Shown: piece by piece, positions 27,993 through 35,321 of the stretch
Layout of the letters: the number at the start of each line of letters is the position of its first letter
Position numbering within the stretch: position 1 is the stretch's first letter
Source of the DNA: Bacillus massiliigorillae
GTDB lineage: Bacteria > Bacillota > Bacilli > Bacillales > DSM-1321
NCBI RefSeq assembly: GCF_000380245.2
Contig: NZ_HG428741.1
Span: 221,642-285,641 of the forward strand
Length of the DNA: 64,000 nucleotides
Reading direction: 5' to 3'
Position numbers and translations under genes: made by a program
Notes under the pieces: model-generated
The model's database searches: none
The model's input: only the letters and a program-made list of their open reading frames with translations
What the model was told of the DNA's origin: nothing

Positions 27993-28120
27993 ATTGAACC
28001 GTTTTTGTTACAGTTATTCAAAATGGAGCTAGAGCATTTTCTTCATAAATAAGGCTAATTCCTTTTAAAGATAAAAAGAGTTGAACCGTTTTTGAACTTA
28101 TTTTGAACCTAAAAAGGTTC
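27993..28120. promoter_or_regulatory. Probable enhancer sites for the sigma-54 activator
   Basis: TTGAACCGTTTTTG occurs at 27994-28007 and again at 28081-28094. A third related element at 28105-28120 is the inverted repeat GAACCTAAAAAGGTTC. They lie about 110-240 bases upstream of the -24/-12 promoter of the oxidoreductase gene, a normal distance for enhancer-binding proteins. Confidence 0.65.
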
Positions 28121-28230
28121 GCCCCTCTTTTATTTCGAGATTATTCTGTTAATTCCTTTTGAAAACAGTAAAAAAATGAGTAATATAGAACTTATTTACT
28201 ATAATAAGTGACGTTATTTACTAAAATGAT

Positions 28231-28247
28231 TGGCATAATTATTGCAT
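28231..28247 (+). promoter_or_regulatory. Sigma-54 (-24/-12) promoter of the oxidoreductase gene
   Basis: TGGCATAATTATTGCAT matches TGGCAC-N5-TTGCW with GG and GC at the required spacing. It lies 83 bases upstream of the start codon and is the clearest -24/-12 site in the window. Confidence 0.85.
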
Positions 28248-28329
28248 TTATTATAGTGAGGAGATATTGATGGTTTAACCACTAGACTTTTCTCAATACT
28301 TACATCTAATATTAGGGAGTGAACTTTTT

Positions 28330-30288
28330 ATGACTCAATTTAAGCATTTATTTTCCAAATTAGTGATAGGTAATACGGAATTGAAAAATCGTATTTTAAG
28401 CACTGCTCATCAAACAAACCATGTTAAGGATGGTATCCCTACATCTGATATGATTGCTTATCATGAAACAAGAGCAAAAGGTGGGGTAGGTTTAATTGTT
28501 CTTGAGGCAGCAGCTGTTCATGTGTCAGGAAACCTTACTTCACATACAATTGCTGGGTATGATCCAAACATTGTCGATGCATATAAAGGATTATCTAATC
28601 GATTACATAAATATGGAACGAAAGTGTTTTCTCAATTATTTCACGGTGGTAGAGAAGTTGTTTCAAGTGATTATCGAAATGCAGCTTGGGCTCCTTCGGC
28701 TGTCCCGAGTTTGCGTTTTGGTATTATGCCAAAACCAATGAGTTTAGAAGATATTGAAGAGGTAATTGAAGGCTATGCAGAGTCCGCTAAATTAGCTAAA
28801 GAAGGTGGATTGGATGGGGTAGAGATTTGCTGTTCACATGGCTATTTACCGGCTCAATTTTGGTCTTCGCTAACAAATCTACGAACAGATCAATATGGTG
28901 GCTCCTTTGAGAATCGTATGCGTTTTATTGTTGATATTGTTGACAGAGTGTGGCAGAAAGTAGGAGAAGATTTCACAGTTGGTATTCGTATGAGTGCGGA
29001 TGAATTAACGATGGATGGAACGACCCTAAAGGATGCTGTACAAATAGTTGAATATCTTGTTGATAAAGTACGTCTTGATTTTGTCGATGTTACGGGGGGG
29101 AATTCAAGTACGTATGAGGGCTCAACGCATATCGTTCCACCATCTCCGATGAAACATGCTTATCTATCGGCACATGGTTTTAAAATCCGAATGGCGGGAG
29201 CAGTTCCAGTATTTATCGGTTCAAGAATTGTTGACCCTGTAGAAGCTGAGCAGATTGTATCCACAGGTAAAGCGGATGTGGTTGGAATGACGAGAGCCTT
29301 GATTGTTGATCCAGATATGCCTAATAAAGCTTTACAAGGAGAAGCTCATGCGATTGATGCATGTATTGGCTGTTTGCAAGCATGTATTGGACACTATCAT
29401 AAAGGCTTGCCAATTGGTTGTGTGCAAAATCCGAAAACAGGTAAAGAAGCTTGGGTTTTTGAAGAGTTAGAGAAGCCGAGAGAGAAGAAACAAGTTGTTA
29501 TAATAGGGGCAGGTCCAGGCGGCTTAGAAGCGGCGATTACAGCGGACGCTTTAGGTCATGAAGTTACATTAATTGAAAAGCATAATTCAATTGGTGGATT
29601 ACTTCAAACAATGCGCAAAACACCAATGCGCCATGAATTAGCGGAGTCGATGATTGACAATTATTCACGTAAATTAAGTCGAAGTAATGTACAGCTTAAA
29701 CTAGGGGAAGTTGTGGATACTGAGACAATTGCACAAATGAATCCAGATGCGATTATATGTGCAACAGGCTCAAGACCGTATGTACCAGTAATTGATGGTA
29801 TTGATGATGCTCGTGTTATATTGATTGATGATTTATTTAAACAAAATGCGAAAGTGGGTAAACGTGTTATAGTCTTTGATTTTGGTGGGGATTGGCCTGG
29901 GATGGAGGCAGCGCTTCATTTAGCTGAAAAAGGCCATGAAGTGATGTTAATAACATCAAGATTGCATATCGGTGAATCAGTGCATCAATATTTAAGAAAT
30001 GAATATTTAAAGAAGTTATATGATTTGAATGTAAAACTACTCCCACATTATGACCTTGGCAGTATTTGTGATAATCAAGTTGAGATTCGTAATCTATTTA
30101 ATCAGCAAAAAGTCCAATTAGAGAATTGGGATTCTATTGTATTGGCGGTTGGTCGTGTTCCTCATGATGATTTATATGAAAATATAAAAAATCTTGTTCC
30201 AATTGTTAAACAAATTGGAGATTGCCTTGGACCTCGCACAATAGAAGAAGCGACGCATGAAGGTATGCTAACTGCGATGAATTTATAA
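28330..30288 (+). CDS. Old-yellow-enzyme/2,4-dienoyl-CoA reductase-like flavin oxidoreductase
   Basis: Iron-sulfur flavoprotein of 652 residues. The N-terminal FMN TIM barrel (about 1-330) has ILSTAHQTNHVKDGIPT and DGVEICCSHGYLPAQFWSS. Then come [4Fe-4S] cysteines in CIGCLQACIG and GCVQNP (about 350-370), and a C-terminal FAD/NAD(P) domain starting VVIIGAGPGGLEAAI (about 393). The layout is that of FadH dienoyl-CoA reductase, trimethylamine dehydrogenase and N-methylproline demethylase. The sigma-54 promoter and neighbouring symporter favour catabolism of an imported compound, possibly an N-methylated amine or betaine (inference). The exact substrate cannot be read from sequence. Confidence 0.85.
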   Translation: MTQFKHLFSKLVIGNTELKNRILSTAHQTNHVKDGIPTSDMIAYHETRAKGGVGLIVLEAAAVHVSGNLTSHTIAGYDPNIVDAYKGLSNRLHKYGTKVFSQLFHGGREVVSSDYRNAAWAPSAVPSLRFGIMPKPMSLEDIEEVIEGYAESAKLAKEGGLDGVEICCSHGYLPAQFWSSLTNLRTDQYGGSFENRMRFIVDIVDRVWQKVGEDFTVGIRMSADELTMDGTTLKDAVQIVEYLVDKVRLDFVDVTGGNSSTYEGSTHIVPPSPMKHAYLSAHGFKIRMAGAVPVFIGSRIVDPVEAEQIVSTGKADVVGMTRALIVDPDMPNKALQGEAHAIDACIGCLQACIGHYHKGLPIGCVQNPKTGKEAWVFEELEKPREKKQVVIIGAGPGGLEAAITADALGHEVTLIEKHNSIGGLLQTMRKTPMRHELAESMIDNYSRKLSRSNVQLKLGEVVDTETIAQMNPDAIICATGSRPYVPVIDGIDDARVILIDDLFKQNAKVGKRVIVFDFGGDWPGMEAALHLAEKGHEVMLITSRLHIGESVHQYLRNEYLKKLYDLNVKLLPHYDLGSICDNQVEIRNLFNQQKVQLENWDSIVLAVGRVPHDDLYENIKNLVPIVKQIGDCLGPRTIEEATHEGMLTAMNL

Positions 30289-30294
30289 AAGAAG

Positions 30295-30354
30295 ACCAAA
30301 GCTTAACCATAGGCTCTTGAATAGAGCTCTATATGGTTGAAGCTTTGGTTTTTT
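30295..30354 (+). terminator. Terminator after the flavin oxidoreductase
   Basis: ACCAAAGCTTAACCATA pairs with TATGGTTGAAGCTTTGGT, with an inner CTCTTGAATAGAG stem, followed by T6. Confidence 0.88.
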
Positions 30355-30499
30355 GTGATTGTTCAGGCGCTTTTCTTTTTCGTATAATTCGCATATGAGG
30401 TTAGATATTCATCCATTCGCTGATAAAGAAGAAGCATATGCTAATACTGAAGACAAGCCAAAGTCAGCGATGAAGATGAATTGAAGGAGAAGTATGAAT

Positions 30500-31309
30500 A
30501 TGAAGAAAATCGCAGATATCTCTCATCACCAAGGAGTGATTAATTGGGTGAAAGCTAGTCAGGAATTAGAATTAGTCATCATTCGTACTAAATATGGAAG
30601 CAATTTAACGGATCGATATTATAAAGCGAATGTAGCGGGTGTTAGAGCCAATAAAATTCCATATGGACTCTATCACTATGCTCAATTTGTAAGTGTCTCT
30701 GATGCAATTAAAGAAGCACAAGATTTTTTAGCAACGGCTACTAAGGAAGCGAGATTTCTAGTGCTTGATGTAGAAGAGCAAACGTGTCCATCAGTGGAGA
30801 TTTTGCAAAAAGCATCTCAAGCATTTATTGATCATTGTAAATTAGCGGGATATAAAGTGGGTCTATATACAGGAAATCACTTTTACAAACCATATGGAAT
30901 GGCCAAGGTTAAAGCAGATTTTCTTTGGATTCCAAGATACGGTAACAATGAACCTGTTATACCATGTGATATATGGCAGTATACAGATACGGGAAAGTTA
31001 GCAGGTGTTACTGGGTATGTAGACTTGAATAAATTGATAGGGAATAAGCCGTTGTCTTGGTTTATTGATGAACAACCTGTTGGACCTAGTAAGGTTTATA
31101 GATTAGTAACGGGTACTTTCAGTAGTAAAGCTTCAGTAGAAAAGGCACAAGCTAATTTGAAAAAGTATTTCAAGGTTGTTTATATAAAACAAGAGGGTGA
31201 TGTGTATCGACTAGTTACGGGAACATTTGCTAATAAAGCTGACGCAGAAAAAGGAATGAAAATCATTAAAACTGAGTTTGGGTATGTTGTGTATTTGAAA
31301 GAAGTGTAA
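30500..31309 (+). CDS. GH25 lysozyme with two SPOR repeats
   Basis: Muramidase-type protein of 269 residues. The GH25 barrel (about 1-190) opens with IADISHHQGVINW and has FLVLDVEE holding catalytic acids and a late DIWQYTDTGKLAGV. Two SPOR-like peptidoglycan-binding repeats follow (about 200-269), both containing YRLVTGTF. There is no signal peptide, which is typical of phage endolysins that need a holin. The ATG at 30500 is 9 bases from AAGGAGA; 30494 is also possible. A holin-like gene lies 1.2 kb downstream. Confidence 0.9.
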   Translation: MKKIADISHHQGVINWVKASQELELVIIRTKYGSNLTDRYYKANVAGVRANKIPYGLYHYAQFVSVSDAIKEAQDFLATATKEARFLVLDVEEQTCPSVEILQKASQAFIDHCKLAGYKVGLYTGNHFYKPYGMAKVKADFLWIPRYGNNEPVIPCDIWQYTDTGKLAGVTGYVDLNKLIGNKPLSWFIDEQPVGPSKVYRLVTGTFSSKASVEKAQANLKKYFKVVYIKQEGDVYRLVTGTFANKADAEKGMKIIKTEFGYVVYLKEV

Positions 31310-31499
31310 AACGAAGCGCCATAGTAAATATTGAAGATTTTATGTGATAAATGTGATGCTATGAAGGTATGAGGCCGTAATTCTTAGCTAAAAATGAGAA
31401 CTTTCTTACAGGTTTGGAATAGTGTTGCTAGAGCTGTAAATGTGAAATATACTATCGGTACATCAAACGTTCTTTAGAATTGTATGGAGGTTCGAAATT

Positions 31500-31703
31500 A
31501 TGGAAACTATAAAAAAAGCAGTATTTGAATATTACAATAATGAAGGAATATATCCTAAAAATATTAAGCTGAATAAAAATATCATTGTTAATTTGAAAGA
31601 GCGAGGATATGTGAGTTCTTCTCCAACAAATCCATCTAAATTGGTTTTTCTAGGTATTGAAGTTCAACCGGATGATCAAGTAAGGGATTTTGAAATTTGT
31701 TAA
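31500..31703 (+). CDS. Hypothetical protein (67 aa)
   Basis: A 67-residue protein with a strong site (TATGGAGG) 9 bases before the ATG and its own terminator. Near the N-terminus KKAVFEYYNNEGIYPKNIKL looks like a type II pilin- or YfeL-like short motif (residues following a helix, then YP...), but no family is certain. No membrane segment. Confidence 0.6.
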   Translation: METIKKAVFEYYNNEGIYPKNIKLNKNIIVNLKERGYVSSSPTNPSKLVFLGIEVQPDDQVRDFEIC

Positions 31704-31707
31704 ATGA

Positions 31708-31754
31708 AGGCTGTCCAAAAGTGATTTGCAATTACTTTTTGGACAGCCTTTTTT
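31708..31754 (+). terminator. Terminator after the 67-aa gene
   Basis: AGGCTGTCCAAAAGTGATT pairs with AATTACTTTTTGGACAGCCT, followed by T5. Member of the group with the AAAAGTGATT inner stem. Confidence 0.9.
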
Positions 31755-31783
31755 AAAAGATAAGAATGTATCTAATTTTGTGT

Positions 31784-31876
31784 GGTGATTAACGTTACAC
31801 CTGCCATGTTTCTGCTAGTTGCTTAGAATTAAAAAAGAAGCAAATTCTAAATCAAAAAGGACTGGTGACGTTTTTT
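31784..31876 (+). repeat. Structured dispersed repeat A, copy 2 (short form)
   Basis: Starts AACGTTACACCTGCCATG and ends GGACTGGTGACGTTTTTT. It lacks the middle of copies 1 and 3, but its outer pairing is kept with changed bases (AACG with CGTT). It also contains GAAGCAAATTCTAA, which is found in copy 3. Confidence 0.7.
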
Positions 31877-32257
31877 CTATTTATCTTCGCGTAATAAATA
31901 TTCGTTACCTTCATTGTCTTTGAATGAAAACATATTTCCGTAAGGCATTCTCAACATTTTCCCTACTTCTATACCTTTCTCCTGCATTTGTGTATATGCG
32001 CTTTCAATATCAGTGGTACTTAATAAGATGGAAGGATGTTCAACATTTGCATCTGGCTTTTGCTGTTTCATAAGAGTCTTATCATATAATATAAAAGTTG
32101 TGAATTCACCCTCACTTGGACCTACCTCTAACCAAGTCATTGATGGACCCATTGGCTGCTCTAATTTAACCACAAAATTCATTTTCTCTGTCCAGAATGT
32201 TTTCGCTGCTGCTTGATCATTTACATAAATAGTAACCTTCCCGATTTTGTTTATCAT
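31877..32257 (-). CDS. VOC/glyoxalase superfamily protein
   Basis: Metal-dependent vicinal-oxygen-chelate fold protein of 126 residues: two beta-alpha-beta-beta-beta modules, IGKVTIYVNDQAAAKTFWTE at the start and MPYGNMFSFKDNEGNEYLL at the end. The substrate is not predictable; members include glyoxalases, dioxygenases and resistance proteins. The start is set at ATG 32257 with GGAGGT upstream; the ORF is open further upstream without a site. It stands alone on the minus strand. Confidence 0.85.
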   Translation of the reverse strand: MINKIGKVTIYVNDQAAAKTFWTEKMNFVVKLEQPMGPSMTWLEVGPSEGEFTTFILYDKTLMKQQKPDANVEHPSILLSTTDIESAYTQMQEKGIEVGKMLRMPYGNMFSFKDNEGNEYLLREDK

Positions 32258-32553
32258 ATGTAAGTACCTCCATTGGTCATTATTTTTAATAAAGAAATAT
32301 AAATAAAGTGTTGTGGAATTGTTAATATATAGTATTCCCATTTCATAATACCTTTATTAGAAATATAATAAAGAATGTATGTTCTGTTTGTCGAAGCATA
32401 TTTGAAATTTCATTACTCTAGGTTAGAGGGGGGGATTTTCAACAATTAGTTACAAAATCCGCTTATTCCACTTTTTTATATAGGCTTAACAATGAGACAG
32501 TTTCATAGAAGCTTCAATATATTACTAGTAATAATATTGAAAGGGGGATATCT

Positions 32554-32826
32554 ATGATTAACTGGAAAGTACGTTTTAAAAATCCAACATGGGTTGTTAC
32601 TGTCGGCATTCCTTCTGTTATTATACTTGCTCAGATGATTCTTGCATTTATTAATGAATATATTGCTCCAACGGGATTTTCAATTACTAATAATGCTATT
32701 AATGGGTTTATGGGCATTGTAAACTTCATTGCTATTACATTTTTGGGGATTGGTGGAGTTGTTGATCCGACAACAAAAGGTGTAGCTGATAGTGAAAATG
32801 CGAAGAATTATAAGCAACCAAATTAG
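32554..32826 (+). CDS. Phage holin, phi LC3-like
   Basis: Ninety residues with the phi LC3 holin pattern: INWKVRFKNPTWW-like start (INWKVRFKNPTWVV), two hydrophobic helices, and a hydrophilic tail with the GGVVDPTTKGVADS motif. Holins form membrane holes that release endolysins. With the GH25 lysozyme nearby this looks like part of a phage lysis cassette. AAAGGGGGA precedes the ATG. No other phage genes are present. Confidence 0.88.
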   Translation: MINWKVRFKNPTWVVTVGIPSVIILAQMILAFINEYIAPTGFSITNNAINGFMGIVNFIAITFLGIGGVVDPTTKGVADSENAKNYKQPN

Positions 32827-32885
32827 ATATATTCTATTGATTTGTGTTTTGTTTTTTGAAATTGAGGGAATACGTAAATTAACAT

Positions 32886-32932
32886 AAATAAAAAAGCAGT
32901 GAGATTCTAAATTTAGAAGCCCACTGCTTTGG
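32886..32932 (-). terminator. Terminator of the NlpC/P60 gene
   Basis: On the minus strand AAAGCAGTGGG..CTTCTAAA pairs with TTTAGAATCTCACTGCTTT and is followed by a T-run. Confidence 0.82.
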
Positions 32933-32945
32933 ATATATTAGACTA

Positions 32946-34118
32946 TTAATTTAACACTCTAGTAGCGCTAGAGAATTTAGATGGGTTGTATGAAGAGATT
33001 TTTACAACGTCACCAGTTTGTGGCGCGTGGATATATTGTCCTCCACCGATATAAATACCAACGTGGTATGCTGGTTTACCCATGAATACTAAATCACCAG
33101 GTTGTACGCTGCTAGTTGAAACTTGAGTTCCAACGTTTTGTTGAGCACTTGAAACTCGTGGTAAACTAACACCTACTGCTCTAAATACATAGCTAGTAAA
33201 TCCTGAGCAGTCAAAACCACTTGGAGTTGTTCCACCCCAAACATATGGTACACCAAGATATTGTTTAGCTATAGAAATAACTGATGATGCACTACCTGAA
33301 GCAGGTGCATTTACAACTGGTGTATTGCTTGGTTTGTTAGTACTTTCGTTGTTGCTGTTATTTTGATTAGATGAAGAGCTTTGTTGATTGTTTTCAACTT
33401 GATTTTGAGATGGCTGAGATTCAGCTCTTTGAGCACGTGCTGCACGAGCTGCTGCTTCACGACGTTGCTGTTCAGCAATGCGTTTTGCTTCTTCTTCAGC
33501 TTTCTGTTTTGCTTCTTGAACTTTTTTCAGTTCTGTTTGAATTGTTGCTTTACGTTTTTCAATAGCAGCTTTTTCTTTTGTAGCTGCTTCTTGTCTATTC
33601 TTGATTGTTACAAGTTCTTGATCAAGTTTAGCTTTCTTCTCTTTAAGTTCTTCATCTTTCTTCGTTAACGAATCAGTTAATTGCTTGTCGCTTTCCATGA
33701 TTGTTAAAACAGCGCTAGTTTTTTGGAAGAAATCAGATACACCTTCAGATGTTAATAAGATTTCTACAAGATTAAATTCTACTGAACCGTTCATTTGAAT
33801 GTTTTGTAAACGATCTTTTGATAGTTCGATAGAACGCTCAAGAGATGCTTCAAGTTTTTGAATTTCAACTTTAGAGTCTTCTACTCTTTTTTGACCTTCT
33901 TTAACTTGTGTATTTAATTTTTGAATCTTTACCATAGATTCAATGATATCATTATCAATTTTACGAATCTTAGTTTGTAAATCTTCTATTTGAGTATTAT
34001 AAGTAGCTAGTGTTGTAGAAGGAGTAGTTACTGGTGCAGCGAAAGCTGGAGCTGCTTGTAATAATAGAGCTGCGCTTAATGATAATGCAGCGACTTTCTT
34101 CATTGCTGATTTCTTCAT
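32946..34118 (-). CDS. Secreted NlpC/P60 peptidoglycan endopeptidase (CwlO-like)
   Basis: Cell-wall hydrolase of 390 residues. Signal peptide (about 1-27: basic start, hydrophobic core, cut after AFA), a long coiled coil (about 35-215), a low-complexity Q/S/N linker (about 225-275) and an NlpC/P60 domain (about 278-390). The catalytic cysteine is in GFDCSGFTSYVF, with histidines in AYHVGIYIGGGQ and YIHAPQTGD. The layout is that of CwlO/PcsB D,L-endopeptidases needed for growth of the side wall. A WalR-like box and a leader hairpin lie upstream. Confidence 0.93.
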   Translation of the reverse strand: MKKSAMKKVAALSLSAALLLQAAPAFAAPVTTPSTTLATYNTQIEDLQTKIRKIDNDIIESMVKIQKLNTQVKEGQKRVEDSKVEIQKLEASLERSIELSKDRLQNIQMNGSVEFNLVEILLTSEGVSDFFQKTSAVLTIMESDKQLTDSLTKKDEELKEKKAKLDQELVTIKNRQEAATKEKAAIEKRKATIQTELKKVQEAKQKAEEEAKRIAEQQRREAAARAARAQRAESQPSQNQVENNQQSSSSNQNNSNNESTNKPSNTPVVNAPASGSASSVISIAKQYLGVPYVWGGTTPSGFDCSGFTSYVFRAVGVSLPRVSSAQQNVGTQVSTSSVQPGDLVFMGKPAYHVGIYIGGGQYIHAPQTGDVVKISSYNPSKFSSATRVLN

Positions 34119-34189
34119 ATATTAAAATCTCCAATTTCTATGTAAATTAATTTTTTTCTAATTTCTAAACTAAATTTTATTGGTATTGC

Positions 34190-34225
34190 TGTCGAAAAAC
34201 AAGGGTTTAGGCCCGTGTTTCGACA
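34190..34225 (-). other. Leader hairpin of the NlpC/P60 gene
   Basis: TGTCGAAA..CA pairs with TGTTTCGACA, and GGG with CCC inside. It lies about 70-105 bases upstream of the start codon in the probable untranslated leader, with no T-run next to it. Confidence 0.5.
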
Positions 34226-34247
34226 TATGTAATGTAAATATGTTCTT

Positions 34248-34264
34248 TGTAACATTACTGTAAT
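34248..34264 (+). promoter_or_regulatory. Candidate WalR box
   Basis: TGTAACATTACTGTAAT fits the WalR direct repeat TGTWAH-N5-TGTWAH exactly. It is 130 bases upstream of the CwlO-like gene but reads on the opposite strand to the gene, which weakens the case for activation. Confidence 0.45.
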
Positions 34265-34443
34265 ATTTCTGATTAATCTATTAGGCTGTGAGGTATATAG
34301 TGTAATAGAAGAAAAACCTATTAAATAAAGGCTTTATATAAAGAAACTGATTTTTAATAGGAAGTATAAGGAGAATATTGTCATTTTTTGATTATCTTGT
34401 TTTTGACATTTTTCTCAGAGGGAATTCAATAACTATTGAAATA

Positions 34444-34475
34444 AAAAAGAGAACCTTTCATTGAGGTTCTCTTTC
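34444..34475 (-). terminator. Terminator of the nicotinamidase gene
   Basis: AGAGAACCT pairs with AGGTTCTCT; on the minus strand it is followed by a T-run. Confidence 0.82.
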
Positions 34476-34506
34476 GGTTATTTAGTAATTGTAATAAAGA
34501 TTTTTT

Positions 34507-35058
34507 CTATAGTACAGTTGCACCAATTGAATGTTTGAAATGGTTTAGTGCCCAATCATGACCTGTAGGATTAAAGCTAGCAACAGCACTAGAGTGAATA
34601 ACAATTTTAAATCCTTTATTATAAGCATCCACCGCTGTATGTAAAATGCAAATGTCTGTACACACTCCAATTAAGTGTACTTCATTGATATTTCTTTCAC
34701 GCAATTTAATTTCTAAATCCGTTCCAGCAAATGCTGAATATCTAGTTTTGTCCATCCAATAAATATTCTTCTGTTCTTGTTGCGCTTTTTGATAAACATC
34801 ATTTAATTTACCATAAAGGTGACGCCCTTTTGTATTTTTGATGTTATGTGGTGGAAACAACTTTGTTTCTGGATGAAAAGGATCATCTTTAGTATGAAGA
34901 TCGATAGCGAATACGACATAATCTCCTTGATTAATAAATTCTTGTGTAATAGAGACAATTCGATCTTCGATTTCTTGTCCAGGTTTTCCACATGTTAATG
35001 CCCCGTCGTCAGCAATAAAGTCAACTGTATAATCAATATTAAGTAAAGCTTTGTTCAT
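34507..35058 (-). CDS. pncA: Nicotinamidase (isochorismatase family)
   Basis: Cysteine hydrolase of 183 residues converting nicotinamide to nicotinate for NAD salvage. It has IDYTVDF with the catalytic aspartate near residue 9, the metal-site region HPETKLFPPHN, DKTRYSAFAGTDLE and the nucleophile cysteine in GVCTDICILHTAVDAYNKGF. Length and order match B. subtilis YueJ/PncA. The ATG at 35058 is chosen because AAAGGAGTG lies upstream; the ORF runs open further without a site. Confidence 0.9.
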   Translation of the reverse strand: MNKALLNIDYTVDFIADDGALTCGKPGQEIEDRIVSITQEFINQGDYVVFAIDLHTKDDPFHPETKLFPPHNIKNTKGRHLYGKLNDVYQKAQQEQKNIYWMDKTRYSAFAGTDLEIKLRERNINEVHLIGVCTDICILHTAVDAYNKGFKIVIHSSAVASFNPTGHDWALNHFKHSIGATVL

Positions 35059-35233
35059 TAGGTAACACTCCTTTTTCCATAGGCATGTGAATTCTTTGTT
35101 ATAAGTATATATGAAATACCCTATTTTATCCTGCATAATGGCACTAATTAAATAGGAATACATCATATAAAAATTTTTTTAATAACCACTTTTTAATTAA
35201 GGAGATTTGTCTGTGTACTAGTTGTCTAAAAGT

Positions 35234-35262
35234 TTGAATATACTGAAAAAAATCACTATAAT
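35234..35262 (+). promoter_or_regulatory. SigA-type promoter of trpB
   Basis: TTGAAT (35234-35239), 17-base spacer and TATAAT (35257-35262), giving a short leader of about 40 bases before trpB. Confidence 0.72.
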
Positions 35263-35281
35263 ATCATTAACGAGTTTTGCT

Positions 35282-35321
35282 TAGTGAAATTATAGTTTAG
35301 AGGAGACGAGATGAGAATGAG
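35282..35321 (+). promoter_or_regulatory. Candidate TRAP-binding triplets over the trpB start
   Basis: UAG/GAG triplets at 35293, 35298, 35303, 35308, 35313 and 35319 are spaced by 2-3 bases, with further ones at 35282 and 35272. They cover the ribosome binding site and start codon of trpB. This is the layout of sites bound by the trp RNA-binding attenuation protein, which could block translation when tryptophan is high. The regulator gene itself is not in the window. Confidence 0.5.

Noticed and set aside
30395..30484. ORF of 29 codons before the lysozyme gene
   Set aside because: No ribosome binding site precedes its ATG and the product has no recognisable feature.
33371..33668. Long plus-strand frames opposite the NlpC/P60 gene
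   Set aside because: They are antisense shadows of its coiled-coil region, leucine- and phenylalanine-rich, without ribosome binding sites.
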